A stretch of DNA of 34,152 bases from Lachnospiraceae bacterium UBA3772. Its GTDB lineage: Bacteria; Bacillota; Clostridia; Lachnospirales; Lachnospiraceae. Each line of letters starts with the position of its first letter. The first letter of the stretch is position 1. Below, piece by piece: positions 24,782 through 33,308 of this stretch. The notes under the pieces were generated by a model, which was not told the origin of the DNA, made no database searches, and saw only the letters and a program-made list of their open reading frames with translations. The DNA lies in the NCBI GenBank assembly GCA_002371025.1, contig DFFQ01000051.1:1-34152 (forward strand), read 5' to 3'. Position numbers and translations under genes: made by a program.

Positions 24782-26461
24782 TTGGAGAAGAATATAATGG
24801 AATGCACCGTGTTATACGGTGATAAGAAAAAGAAAGTAGTCATCGAACGAAACTGCAATCTGAAAAGTATCGTTGAGGCTACAGTTGGGAAAAATGACAG
24901 GCTTTACGTTGCTGCATTTGTGGATGGAAAATTAAAGGAATTAAATGCAGATGTCAGTGAGTGCGAGGAAGTCAGACTTGTTGAAGTGACTTCTGTCATT
25001 GGTAATGACCTTTATAAAAGAAGTTTGCAGCTTCTGATGCTGAAGGCGATACATGATGTAATGATAGATGATTCGGATTATGTTACAAGGGTTATGTATT
25101 CTCTTGGAAGAGGTTTTTTCTGCAAGATTATTAAAGAGAATTTTGAAATCACAGAGGATTTTTTATCAAAAGTTAAAAATAGAATGACAGAACTGGTAAA
25201 GGAAGATATTCCTTTCAGGAAATTAGTCATTTCAACTCAGGATGCTATTAAGCAGTTTGAGGAAAGAGGGCTTCAGGAGAAAGCAGCGCTTTTTAAGTAT
25301 AGACGAGTATCTAAGGCAAATTTATATGCCATTGATGATTATCTTGATTATTATTATGGTTATATGGTGCCTTCCACAGGCTATCTTACAGCATTTGACC
25401 TTCTTAGTTATGAAGATGGATTTGTGCTGGTAGTACCTAAGAGACTTACCCTTGATATGAACTTTACATATCATGCACCAGCAAAGCTTTATCAGACCTT
25501 AAGAGAAGCAGAAGACTGGGGAAGAGCATTGGGTATCAGTGGTGTAGGCCAGATGAATAATCTTATAACCGAAGGAAAATCTAATCAGGTGATCCTTGTA
25601 CAGGAAGCTTTGATGGAAAAGAAGATAGCTGATATTGCTGAAAAGATTAAAAATGAAGGAAGAAAGGTAGTGCTTATTGCAGGACCATCCTCATCAGGAA
25701 AGACTACATTTTCTATGAGACTTTCTGTTCAGCTGGCAGCTCATGGACTTAGACCACATCCTATTTCCATGGACAATTTCTTTAAAGAAAGAGTGGATAC
25801 ACCGAGGGATGAAAATGGACAGTATGATTTTGAGTCCATAAGAGCTATGGATATGGGGCTTTTCAATGACGATATGAGAAGACTTATCCAGGGTGAAGAA
25901 GTTGACATGCCAGAGTTTGATTTTATTCAGGGAAAGAAAATCTTCAAGGGAAATATGATGAAAATGAAAGAGGGAGATGTACTTGTTGTTGAAGGAATAC
26001 ATGCCCTTAATCCAGTATCTTCAGAAAGTCTACCTAAGGATAAGATCTTTAAAGTATATATAAGCGCATTGCAACAGCTTAATATTGATGAACATAATAG
26101 AATATCAACCACAGATACAAGACTCTTAAGACGTATCGTAAGAGATGCAAGAACAAGGGGAAATGATGCAAGAAAGACTATCAGTATGTGGGAGTCAGTA
26201 AGGCGTGGTGAAGAAAAGAATATATTTCCTTATCAGGAAGAGGCTGATGTTATGTTTAATTCGGCCCTTCTTTATGAATTATCAGCTATAAAACAGTATG
26301 TGGAGCCGCTTCTTTTCTGTGTTCCTCAGGATTGTAGTGAATATTATGAGGCTAAGCGTCTTTTAAAATTCCTGGATTATTTCCTTGGAATTGATGTAAG
26401 CCTTGTGCCACAGAATTCACTTATGAGAGAGTTTATAGGTGGAGGATGCTTTGGAATATAG
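24782..26461 (+). CDS. Nucleoside (uridine) kinase with TGS- and ThrRS-like N-terminal domains
   Basis: It probably phosphorylates uridine or another nucleoside in salvage. The 559-aa protein has a TGS-like beta domain (about 1-70), a region resembling the second additional domain of threonyl/alanyl-tRNA synthetases (about 75-230), and a C-terminal uridine-kinase/PRK-type P-loop kinase with Walker A GPSSSGKTT (about 301-309), SMDNFFKER (the UK Asp motif) and VVEGIHALNP. The fusion is known in Firmicutes as a 'nucleoside kinase'. The TTG at 24782 has GGAGG 9 nt upstream; an ATG 15 bp later is too far from it. It follows trmK by 14 bp. Confidence 0.87.
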   Translation: MEKNIMECTVLYGDKKKKVVIERNCNLKSIVEATVGKNDRLYVAAFVDGKLKELNADVSECEEVRLVEVTSVIGNDLYKRSLQLLMLKAIHDVMIDDSDYVTRVMYSLGRGFFCKIIKENFEITEDFLSKVKNRMTELVKEDIPFRKLVISTQDAIKQFEERGLQEKAALFKYRRVSKANLYAIDDYLDYYYGYMVPSTGYLTAFDLLSYEDGFVLVVPKRLTLDMNFTYHAPAKLYQTLREAEDWGRALGISGVGQMNNLITEGKSNQVILVQEALMEKKIADIAEKIKNEGRKVVLIAGPSSSGKTTFSMRLSVQLAAHGLRPHPISMDNFFKERVDTPRDENGQYDFESIRAMDMGLFNDDMRRLIQGEEVDMPEFDFIQGKKIFKGNMMKMKEGDVLVVEGIHALNPVSSESLPKDKIFKVYISALQQLNIDEHNRISTTDTRLLRRIVRDARTRGNDARKTISMWESVRRGEEKNIFPYQEEADVMFNSALLYELSAIKQYVEPLLFCVPQDCSEYYEAKRLLKFLDYFLGIDVSLVPQNSLMREFIGGGCFGI

Positions 26462-26522
26462 GTCAGATAGACAGAGTAAAAAAATAAGATTCTGCTGGTA
26501 TGTAGGAAATTGAAAGCATACT

Positions 26523-26551
26523 TTGACCTTATAAATATATTGTGATATTAT
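26523..26551 (+). promoter_or_regulatory. Promoter of rnpB
   Basis: TTGACC (26523-26528) and TATTAT (26546-26551) are separated by exactly 17 bp, and the RNase P RNA begins about 8 nt downstream. Each box has one mismatch to consensus, as expected for a constitutive structural RNA. Confidence 0.75.
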
Positions 26552-26557
26552 AAACAT

Positions 26558-26897
26558 TCGAGTAGGATAGATGATCGCGGCTGGAATTATTCCAGGTGAG
26601 GAAAGTCCGGGCTTCGTAGGGCAGGATGCCGGATAACGTCCGGTGGAGGTGACTCCCAGGAAAGTGCAACAGAAAACATACCGCCAGTCTTTGACTGGTA
26701 AGGGCGAAAAGGTGAGGTAAGAGCTCACCGCTTGTCTGGTAACAGACAGGGCATTGTAAACCCCATTCGAAGCAAGACCAAGATGAAGCTATATGGCTGC
26801 CCGTCATGCTTCAAGGTAGGTCGCTTGAACTCTGTGGCAACACAGAGTCTAGATAGATGATCATCCACGACATAACCCGGCTTACAGTCCTACTCTA
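26558..26897 (+). ncRNA. rnpB: RNase P RNA (class A)
   Basis: This is the catalytic RNA that removes tRNA 5' leaders. The P1 helix pairs GAGTAGGA (26560-26567) with TCCTACTC (26888-26895). Conserved core elements are in order: GAGGAAAGTCCGGGCT (about 26599), the GGTGACTCCCAGGAAAGTGC and ACAGAAAA segments, the GTAAGGGCGAAAAGGTGAGG region, CCCCATTCGAAGCAAGACCAA, and ACATAACCCGGCTTA near the 3' end. The length of ~340 nt fits a class A RNA with the full set of helices. A promoter precedes it and a terminator follows immediately. Ends are judged from P1, so they may be off by a few bases. Confidence 0.95.
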
Positions 26898-26899
26898 TA

Positions 26900-26928
26900 A
26901 AAAAGAGCATGCGTGGCATGCTCTTTTT
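26900..26928 (+). terminator. Terminator of rnpB
   Basis: AAAAGAGCATGC (26901-26912) pairs with GCATGCTCTTTT (26916-26927) around a GTG loop; A- and T-runs flank both sides, so it may act in both directions. Confidence 0.9.
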
Positions 26929-26952
26929 AAAATTAAAAAGGGGAGAGGTAAA

Positions 26953-27456
26953 ATGAAAAACAAAAAAATGCTTTGGGTATAAGCGCGCTGGTTATATTTT
27001 TTATTTTTATTCTGTTACAAGGATATTCCGTGGCGTATTTTATTGTGAACAGTCATAACGTCTATAAATATGTATCAAAAGAAGTGACTTTTAGCTATAT
27101 TATGCTTGGAATTATGCAGATCTTATATATGGTAGTTCTTATAACGTGGTTTGTATTCTTTATTTATGAAAGAAAAATATCCAGAATACCACTAATAATT
27201 ACATTTGGTTATTATGTTTTTAGAATAATAGATAATTTAATAATACATAAAATAACAATGGGTTATTATGCAAAAAAAGGTTTTCTTAAAGAAGTATATA
27301 AAGATAGTTGGTTAAAAGATAACTGGAATGTCTATATATTATGCTACGATTAGGATCACCTGTTTTTTGTCTATAGTATTATTTATGCTCTATCTCCTAA
27401 AAGATGACCTGTTTTATAAAAAAAGTTTGGAGCAAGTTCAGAAGGGTGGACATTAA
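26953..27456 (+). pseudogene. Four-helix membrane protein gene broken by two compensating frameshifts
   Basis: GGAGAGG precedes ATG 26953, but the frame stops after nine codons (MKNKKMLWV). A one-base insertion in the 7-A run at 26962-26968 restores M-K-N-K-K-N-A-L-G-I-S and enters the long open stretch that runs to 27353. Near 27333-27340 (a TATATATT tract) a one-base shift the other way continues through Y-Y-A-T-I-R-I-T-C-F-L-S to a stop at 27454-27456. The joined product would be about 167 aa, with helices near SALVIFFIFILLQGY, IMLGIMQILYMVVL, IPLIITFGYYVF and CFLSIVLFMLYLL. It could be a decaying gene, phase variation, or sequencing error in short repeats. I do not recognise the family. 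Confidence 0.65.
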
Positions 27457-27529
27457 AAGATATTGCTAAAAAGTCTGCCCCCACCAGCAAAAAGTATAGA
27501 AAGAACGAATTTCAAAAAGTTGGCTATAC

Positions 27530-27647
27530 CCAGCCAAAATATAATAAAGGACGCGAAAGAATTCCTCCAAAGGGCTAAATTTACCGCTGGAGGAATTACT
27601 TGAGCGTCCATTATATTTTTGCGTTTGTCCTTCTATATTTTGGGTGG
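27530..27647. repeat. Nested inverted repeats with two competing right arms
   Basis: AAAATATAAT (27536-27545), GGACGC (27549-27554) and AATTCCTCCA (27560-27569) pair with TGGAGGAATT (27588-27597), GCGTCC (27604-27609) and ATTATATTTT (27610-27619), 26 bp in all. The outer left arm CCAAAATATA (27534-27543) and AAGGAC (27547-27552) can instead pair with GTCCTT (27627-27632) and TATATTTTGG (27634-27643). It sits between the broken membrane gene and the nitroreductase promoter and may be a terminator or a small mobile-type repeat. The rest of 27457-27751 is AT-rich spacer plus the promoter. Confidence 0.7.
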
Positions 27648-27654
27648 CCATTTG

Positions 27655-27684
27655 TTTACATCTCCCTCTTTTTTGCGCTATAAT
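27655..27684 (+). promoter_or_regulatory. Promoter of the nitroreductase-topB operon
   Basis: TTTACA (27655-27660), 18 bp, and a perfect TATAAT (27679-27684) lie ~65 nt before the nitroreductase start. Confidence 0.6.
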
Positions 27685-27751
27685 ATAACTTGTCATTTTG
27701 TGTGATAAAATGCCTTTCGCACAGGCATTCAGGGGATGAAAGGAGAAGATT

Positions 27752-28294
27752 ATGGACGCTATCGAGTGCATTAAATCAAGAAGGAGTATTAGACGTTACA
27801 CAGAGGAGTTAGTAGATCATGAGACTATTGAAAAGATCATTGATCTAGCAAGATTTGCTCCATCATGGAAGAATTCACAGACTGCAAGATATATCATTGT
27901 TGAAGATAAGGAAAAGATAAACAAGATTGCAGCTGAAGCATGCCTTAACTTTGAAGGCAATATGAAGACATTAGAAAAGGCAAATCAACTTCTTGTTCTT
28001 TGTTCAAAGAAAAATAGAAGCGGATATGAGAGAGATGGATCATTTACAACATCTAAGGGCAGCAGCTGGGAAATGTTTGATGCAGGAATTGCAGCTCAGA
28101 CTTTTTCACTTGCAGCAAATGTGTATGGAGTTGGTTCAGTAATGATGGGAATCTTTGATGAAGATAAGGTTAAGAAAATTCTTGAAATACCTGAGGATTT
28201 AAATGTATCCTGCCTTCTTTCATTTGGATATCCTAAGTTCATTCCAGATCCAGTACCAAGAAAAGAAGTAAGCGACCTTCTCTTTTTTCAGTAA
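27752..28294 (+). CDS. Nitroreductase family FMN-dependent oxidoreductase
   Basis: It is a flavin-dependent NAD(P)H oxidoreductase of unknown physiological substrate. The 180-aa protein shows the family hallmarks: N-terminal IKSRRSIRRYTEELVDHETIEKI (in part; residues 7-14 SRRSIRRY bind FMN phosphate), APSWKNSQTARYIIVED (about 35-50), and the C-terminal AANVYGVGSVMMGIFDEDKV with the FMN-binding GVGS. The short length matches minimal nitroreductases. AAAGGAGAAG precedes the ATG. topB starts 26 bp downstream with no terminator between, so the pair is probably co-transcribed. Confidence 0.93.
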   Translation: MDAIECIKSRRSIRRYTEELVDHETIEKIIDLARFAPSWKNSQTARYIIVEDKEKINKIAAEACLNFEGNMKTLEKANQLLVLCSKKNRSGYERDGSFTTSKGSSWEMFDAGIAAQTFSLAANVYGVGSVMMGIFDEDKVKKILEIPEDLNVSCLLSFGYPKFIPDPVPRKEVSDLLFFQ

Positions 28295-28320
28295 AAGATA
28301 AGAAAAGGAAATAAATTGTT

Positions 28321-30453
28321 TTGAAGAAACTATTCATAGCCGAAAAGCCATCCGTTGCCCAGCAGTTTGCAGCTGCATTGGGCGTCAGTGGAGGCAGAAA
28401 AGACGGCTACATAGAACAGGGAGATATCATAGTGACCTGGTGCGTAGGACACCTTGTTACTATGTCTTATCCTGATGCATATAATGAAAACTTAAAAAAA
28501 TGGAGCTTTGATACGATTCCATTTATACCTGATGATTATAAGTATGAGGTTATACAGGCAGTAAAAAAGCAGTTTAATATTGTAAAAGATCTCCTTAATA
28601 GAGACGATGTAGCAACCATTTATGTATGCACCGACTCGGGACGTGAAGGAGAATATATATATAGACTGGTTGATATGATGGCCAAGGTACCTGATACTAA
28701 GGATAAAAGAAGAGTCTGGATCGATTCCCAGACTGATGAAGAAATAAGACGAGGAATAGAGGAAGCAAAGCCGGAGAAAGAATATGATAATCTTTCAGAT
28801 GCAGCATATCTAAGAGCAAAAGAAGATTATCTTATGGGTATAAATTTCTCAAGAGCCTTATCCCTTAAATATTCCTATGTTGTTAAGAACTATCTGGGAC
28901 TTGATAAGTGTGTCATCGCAGTAGGACGTGTTATGACCTGCGTACTGGGAATGATAGTAAGAAGGGAAAGGGAAATAAGAGAGTTCACTCCAACACCTTT
29001 CTACAGGATAGTGGCAAAGGTTGGAAAAAAGATTGAAGAGGCTGATAACCAGTCGCTTTTTGAAGCAGAATGGCGTGCCATAGAAGGAAGCCGTTTCTTT
29101 AACAGTCCAATCCTTTATAAGGAAAATGGCTTTAAGAAAAAAGAAGATGCTGATAATCTTTTGAATTTCTTAAATGAGCCAGTCCCTGTAACTCTTAAGA
29201 TTGAAAAAATAGAAAAGAAGAAGGAAAAGAAAAATCCTCCACTTCTTTATAATCTGGCTGAATTACAGAATGACTGCTCAAAGATATTTAAGATAAACCC
29301 ATCTCAGACTTTGGATATTGTCCAGGAACTCTATGAAAAAAAGTTAGTTACTTATCCAAGAACAGATGCCAGAGTTTTATCTACTGCTGTAAGTAAAGTC
29401 ATTGATTCAAATATCAGAGGACTTACCAGATATGAAAAGTTAGCTCCATTTGCAGAACATATCTTAAAGCTTGGCGGATATAAAAATGTTGCCAAGTCAA
29501 AATATGTAAATGACAAGCTGATAACGGACCACTATGCCATAATTCCAACAGGGCAGGGACTTTCGGCTCTTAACTCACTTACTCCTGTAAAGGCGGGGGT
29601 ATATGAACTTATTGCCAGAAGGTTTCTTTCAATTTTCTATCCTGCAGCAGAATATGAGAAAGCTACAGTTCAGTTAGAAAGAAATGAGGAACATTTCTTT
29701 GCAAACTTAAGAGCCCTTGTAAAGCCTGGATATCTTATGATAGCAGATAAGAATTTTGCTAAAAAGCAGGCAGAGAAAGAGGCGAGAAAGGCTGGGAATG
29801 TGTCCGGAGACAATGCTTTGAATGAAGAGGCTGTGTCTCAGGATAATTCTGAGGACGATAATGCAAAGTATGACCCAGAGGAAGCTCTTAAATATATCCA
29901 GAACCTTAGAAAAGGAAGTGTTCTTAGCTGTAATGGCTTTGAAATAAAGGAAGGAGAAACATCAGCGCCGAAGAGATATACTTCAGGTACCCTTATCCTT
30001 GCTATGGAAAATGCCGGACAGCTTATTGAGGATGATGACTTAAGAGAACAGATAAAGGGCAGCGGTATTGGAACATCAGCTACAAGAGATGCAATTATCA
30101 GTAAGCTGGTAAATAATAAATACATAGCTCTTAATTCCAAGACACAGGTTGTTACACCAACCTTCCTTGGTGAGATAATAAATGACGTAGTAACTTATTC
30201 TATAAATGGACTGCTCAGAGCGGATCTTACTGCCAGCTGGGAGAAAGGTCTGACAGGAGTTGCGGAAGGTAACATTTCCAGTGATGAGTATTCATCGAAA
30301 ATGGGAGATTATGTCATTAAATATACCAATTTCGTAAAAGGCATAAGGAATCAGAATCAGATGACCCAGGTATTTGATAAGGTTAAGCCATTTTATGAAA
30401 AGGAATTAAAAAAAGAAAATAAAGAAAGTAATAAAAAGAAGGTTAAATCATGA
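28321..30453 (+). CDS. topB: DNA topoisomerase III
   Basis: It is a type IA topoisomerase that decatenates and relaxes DNA by cutting one strand. The 710-aa protein begins with the Toprim domain (KKLFIAEKPSVAQQFAAALG; DSGREGEYIY with the metal aspartates) and has the catalytic-tyrosine motif KLVTYPRTDAR. It ends with a charged Lys-rich tail. No C-terminal zinc fingers are seen, as in many Topo III enzymes. The insert around residues 480-520 is Ala/Glu/Asp-rich and poorly conserved. The TTG start (AAAAGGA about 12 nt upstream) begins the conserved MKKLFIAEKPS. Its stop overlaps the next gene as ATGA. Confidence 0.94.
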   Translation: MKKLFIAEKPSVAQQFAAALGVSGGRKDGYIEQGDIIVTWCVGHLVTMSYPDAYNENLKKWSFDTIPFIPDDYKYEVIQAVKKQFNIVKDLLNRDDVATIYVCTDSGREGEYIYRLVDMMAKVPDTKDKRRVWIDSQTDEEIRRGIEEAKPEKEYDNLSDAAYLRAKEDYLMGINFSRALSLKYSYVVKNYLGLDKCVIAVGRVMTCVLGMIVRREREIREFTPTPFYRIVAKVGKKIEEADNQSLFEAEWRAIEGSRFFNSPILYKENGFKKKEDADNLLNFLNEPVPVTLKIEKIEKKKEKKNPPLLYNLAELQNDCSKIFKINPSQTLDIVQELYEKKLVTYPRTDARVLSTAVSKVIDSNIRGLTRYEKLAPFAEHILKLGGYKNVAKSKYVNDKLITDHYAIIPTGQGLSALNSLTPVKAGVYELIARRFLSIFYPAAEYEKATVQLERNEEHFFANLRALVKPGYLMIADKNFAKKQAEKEARKAGNVSGDNALNEEAVSQDNSEDDNAKYDPEEALKYIQNLRKGSVLSCNGFEIKEGETSAPKRYTSGTLILAMENAGQLIEDDDLREQIKGSGIGTSATRDAIISKLVNNKYIALNSKTQVVTPTFLGEIINDVVTYSINGLLRADLTASWEKGLTGVAEGNISSDEYSSKMGDYVIKYTNFVKGIRNQNQMTQVFDKVKPFYEKELKKENKESNKKKVKS

Positions 30454-31139
30454 GTCACGTAGATGAAGTAAAAATTAGCAGTTTATATGACCTTAGCCAT
30501 ACAATGGCAGCTAAGGAATTAGAGGGACTTACATATCCATGGGAAATGCTTCCTCTTATCAAGGATACTATCTTAAAGATTGGAGCAACTCTTGGAGATG
30601 ATTATATCAGGCGCGGGGAGGATGTATGGATCCATAAGACAGCAACTGTATTTGACAGTGCTTATATCAATGGACCAGCTATAATCGGCGCTAATACTGA
30701 GGTTAGACAGTGTGCATTTATAAGAGGCAATGCTCTTATCGGCGAAAACTGTGTTATCGGAAATTCAACAGAATTAAAAAATGTTATCATTTTTGATAAT
30801 GTTCAGGTTCCACATTATAATTATGTGGGAGATTCAATCCTTGGCTATAAGTCACATATGGGAGCCGGATCTATCACATCTAATGTTAAGTCAGATAAGA
30901 CTCTTGTAGTGGTTAAAGGATATGATGAGTATTCAGATATCGCTATTGAAACAGGACTTAAGAAGTTTGGAGCAATGCTCGGCGACCATGTAGAAGTTGG
31001 TTGTAATTCAGTTCTTAATCCAGGATCAGTCATCGGTCGTAACACTAATATCTATCCACTTTCACCTGTTAGAGGTTTTGTTCCTGCTAACAGCATTGTA
31101 AAAACAGGAAATGTAATAGTAGAAAAAAAGAATGACTAA
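30450..31139 (+). CDS. Left-handed beta-helix (hexapeptide-repeat) acyltransferase-like protein
   Basis: The 229-aa protein has a short helical N-terminus (about 1-50, with TYPWEMLPLIKD) followed by hexapeptide-repeat turns of a left-handed beta-helix (from about residue 60: GEDVWIHKTATVFDSAYI, GPAIIGANTEVR, GNALIGENCVIG, GDSILGYKSHMGAGSITSN). This resembles the C-terminal acetyltransferase domain of GlmU, and Clostridial genomes often carry such proteins named 'UDP-N-acetylglucosamine pyrophosphorylase-like'. No nucleotidyltransferase domain is present, so acyl transfer is the better guess. The ATG overlaps the topB stop by 4 bp (ATGA), and its end overlaps the radical SAM start by 8 bp. Confidence 0.85.
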   Translation: MSHVDEVKISSLYDLSHTMAAKELEGLTYPWEMLPLIKDTILKIGATLGDDYIRRGEDVWIHKTATVFDSAYINGPAIIGANTEVRQCAFIRGNALIGENCVIGNSTELKNVIIFDNVQVPHYNYVGDSILGYKSHMGAGSITSNVKSDKTLVVVKGYDEYSDIAIETGLKKFGAMLGDHVEVGCNSVLNPGSVIGRNTNIYPLSPVRGFVPANSIVKTGNVIVEKKND

Positions 31140-32064
31140 TTATTATTCAGCTTGCAAGCTCTGTCCTAGGAAATGTTCCGTGGACAGGGCTCAAGGTAAA
31201 ACAGGTTTTTGTAAAATGCCGGCAGAGATCCATATTGCAAGAGCATCTCTTCATATGTGGGAGGAGCCATGCATTTCTGGAAAGGAAGGTTCCGGCACTA
31301 TATTTTTTACAGGATGTTCCATGGGATGCGTATTTTGTCAGAACTATGACATTTCTCATGAAAAGTCAGGACTTCCTATTGATGAAAAAAGGCTTATAGA
31401 AATCTTTTATGAATTAAAAGAAAAGGGAGCCAATAATATAAATCTGGTAACAGTGGATATTTATATCCCTACAGTTGCCGACGCGATAAGACAGGCTAAG
31501 GATGAAGGATTTTGCCTGCCTTTTGTTTTAAATACAAGTTCTTATATTGAAGCAGATACGCTTAAAATGTTAGAAGGACTAATTGATATCTATCTTCCGG
31601 ACTTTAAATATATAAGATCTTTAGATTCGAAAAAATATGCCCTGGCCCCGGATTATCCTGAGGTGGCAAAGCTTGCCATAGCAGAAATGGTGCGGCAGAT
31701 AAATACAGCCGGGGGCGTGGCATTTGACGATAGAAATATGATGAAGCGAGGCGTGATAGTAAGACATTTACTTATGCCGGGAAAGCTTCTTTCTGCAAAA
31801 ATGATAATTAAATATCTCTATGAAACTTATGGAGATAGTATTTATATATCACTTATGAACCAATATACTCCACTGACAAAACATTTAAAGGATTTCCCTG
31901 AACTTAGCCATAATGTATCTGAAAGGGAATATGATGAATTAGTGGATTATGCCTATGATCTGGGAGTTAGAAATGGCTTTATCCAGGAAGGCGGCACAGT
32001 AAGTGAAAGTTTTATACCAGAATTTGATTTTGAGGGAGTATTAAAAGATGGAAAAAAGAAATAA
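31132..32064 (+). CDS. Radical SAM protein, PflX-like (COG1313)
   Basis: It should cleave SAM with a [4Fe-4S] cluster to start a radical reaction; the substrate is unknown. The 310-aa protein starts with a cysteine-rich stretch (CKLCPRKC and GKTGFCKMP) typical of this subgroup. The radical SAM motif CSMGCVFCQNYDIS (CxxxCxxC, residues about 62-69) follows, then a TIM-barrel-like region with INLVTVDIYIPTVADAI, and a C-terminal region with HLLMPGK and LMNQYTPL. The ATG overlaps the upstream gene by 8 bp, and the stop overlaps the next gene by 17 bp. Similarity to pyruvate formate-lyase activases is general only. Confidence 0.88.
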   Translation: MTNYYSACKLCPRKCSVDRAQGKTGFCKMPAEIHIARASLHMWEEPCISGKEGSGTIFFTGCSMGCVFCQNYDISHEKSGLPIDEKRLIEIFYELKEKGANNINLVTVDIYIPTVADAIRQAKDEGFCLPFVLNTSSYIEADTLKMLEGLIDIYLPDFKYIRSLDSKKYALAPDYPEVAKLAIAEMVRQINTAGGVAFDDRNMMKRGVIVRHLLMPGKLLSAKMIIKYLYETYGDSIYISLMNQYTPLTKHLKDFPELSHNVSEREYDELVDYAYDLGVRNGFIQEGGTVSESFIPEFDFEGVLKDGKKK

Positions 32065-33205
32065 ATGTCCACTTGTTAAAAAATGTGGCGGATGTAATTT
32101 ATGTGGAGAGACATATGAAGAATATTTAAAGAAAAAAGAAGATGAATTAAATTCACTTTTAGGAGAATACACATCAGATCTTTATGATCCTCATATCAGA
32201 GTACTGGGGATGAAGGATCCATATCATTATAGACATAAGGTAACAGCTGCATTTTCATATAAAAAGGGAGAGATAATCTCTGGAATTTATGAAAAGAACA
32301 GTCACAGGGTATTAAAGAGTGACAGCTGCTTTATTGAAAATGAAACTGCGGATAAGATCATCGTTACTATCAGAAGCCTTTTAAAGTCTTTTAAGATCAA
32401 GGTTTATGATGAGGATACAGGATATGGACTTCTTAGATATGTAATGGTAAGAGTTGGCAAGGCAACAGGACAGGTAATGGTAATCCTTGTTGTATCTGAT
32501 CCGGTTTTTCCTTCAAAGAATAATTTTGTTAAGGAACTTGTGAAACGTCATCCTGAGATCACAACAGTTATCCTTAATGTAAATTCCAGAACTGACAGTA
32601 TGGTCCTTGGAGAAAGAAATATCAAATTATATGGCCCGGGAAAGATTGAGGATAGTCTTTGTAATGTAAGATATAACATTTCACCTCAGGCATTCTTTCA
32701 GGTTAATCCTGAAATGACAGAGAAAATCTATAGAACAGCTATAGATTTTGCCAAGCTAAAGAAGACTGACAAGGTGATCGATGCATATTGCGGTATCGGG
32801 ACCATTGCCCTTACTGCTTCTTCTCATGTTGAGGAAGTTACAGGGGTTGAATTAAATCATGACGCTATTGAAGATGCTATAGAAAATTCATATAAGAACC
32901 GTATCAAAAACGTGCGCTTTATTGCCGGAGATGCCGGAGATTTCATGCAGGAAGCAGCGGCTCAGGGCGTTAAGGCAGACGTGGTATTTATGGACCCTCC
33001 AAGAACAGGAAGCACCATAGAGTTTATCAATGCAATATTTGCCATGGAACCATCAAGGGTAGTATATGTTTCATGCAATCCTGAAACCTTGAAGAGAGAT
33101 TTAAAACAGCTTACCAAGAAGTATAAAGTAAAGCGAATCATGGGATTCGACCAGTTCCCATGGACAGAACATTTAGAAACCTGCCTTTTACTCGAACGAC
33201 TTTGA
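32048..33205 (+). CDS. 23S rRNA (uracil-C5) methyltransferase, RlmD/RlmCD-like, lacking TRAM domain
   Basis: It probably methylates a uracil in 23S rRNA (U1939 and/or U747 in relatives). The 385-aa protein opens with the iron-sulfur ligand cluster CPLVKKCGGCNLC (residues 7-19), followed by the insertion domain, a Rossmann methyltransferase domain with DAYCGIGTIAL (motif I, about 239-249), FMDPPRTGS (about 315-323) and the catalytic Cys in VSCNPETLKRDL (about 339-350). The usual N-terminal TRAM RNA-binding domain (~60 aa) is missing, making it shorter than the ~450-aa norm. Its ATG overlaps the radical SAM gene by 17 bp. The exact target base cannot be set from sequence. Confidence 0.9.
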   Translation: MEKRNKCPLVKKCGGCNLCGETYEEYLKKKEDELNSLLGEYTSDLYDPHIRVLGMKDPYHYRHKVTAAFSYKKGEIISGIYEKNSHRVLKSDSCFIENETADKIIVTIRSLLKSFKIKVYDEDTGYGLLRYVMVRVGKATGQVMVILVVSDPVFPSKNNFVKELVKRHPEITTVILNVNSRTDSMVLGERNIKLYGPGKIEDSLCNVRYNISPQAFFQVNPEMTEKIYRTAIDFAKLKKTDKVIDAYCGIGTIALTASSHVEEVTGVELNHDAIEDAIENSYKNRIKNVRFIAGDAGDFMQEAAAQGVKADVVFMDPPRTGSTIEFINAIFAMEPSRVVYVSCNPETLKRDLKQLTKKYKVKRIMGFDQFPWTEHLETCLLLERL

Positions 33206-33206
33206 A

Positions 33207-33308
33207 ATGCGAAGGAACAGAGTTGATTCCAGAAATATTTGCAAAGCACAAGAGAGTTATAAACATTATCTTGAAAAAGTAAGAGCGGAGTTGAAAGCAA
33301 GGCTATGA
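33207..33308 (+). CDS. Possible 33-aa ORF or gene remnant
   Basis: An ATG one base after the rlmD-like stop opens a 33-codon frame, mostly charged and helical (ending in YLEKVRAELKARL), whose TGA overlaps the next ATG as ATGA. No Shine-Dalgarno is seen upstream. The overlap suggests translational coupling to the next gene, but it could equally be the C-terminal remnant of a lost gene. Confidence 0.25.
   Translation: MRRNRVDSRNICKAQESYKHYLEKVRAELKARL

Noticed and set aside
26417..26807. Minus-strand ORFs opposite rnpB
   Set aside because: They lie on the complement of a well-defined structural RNA and have no coding features.
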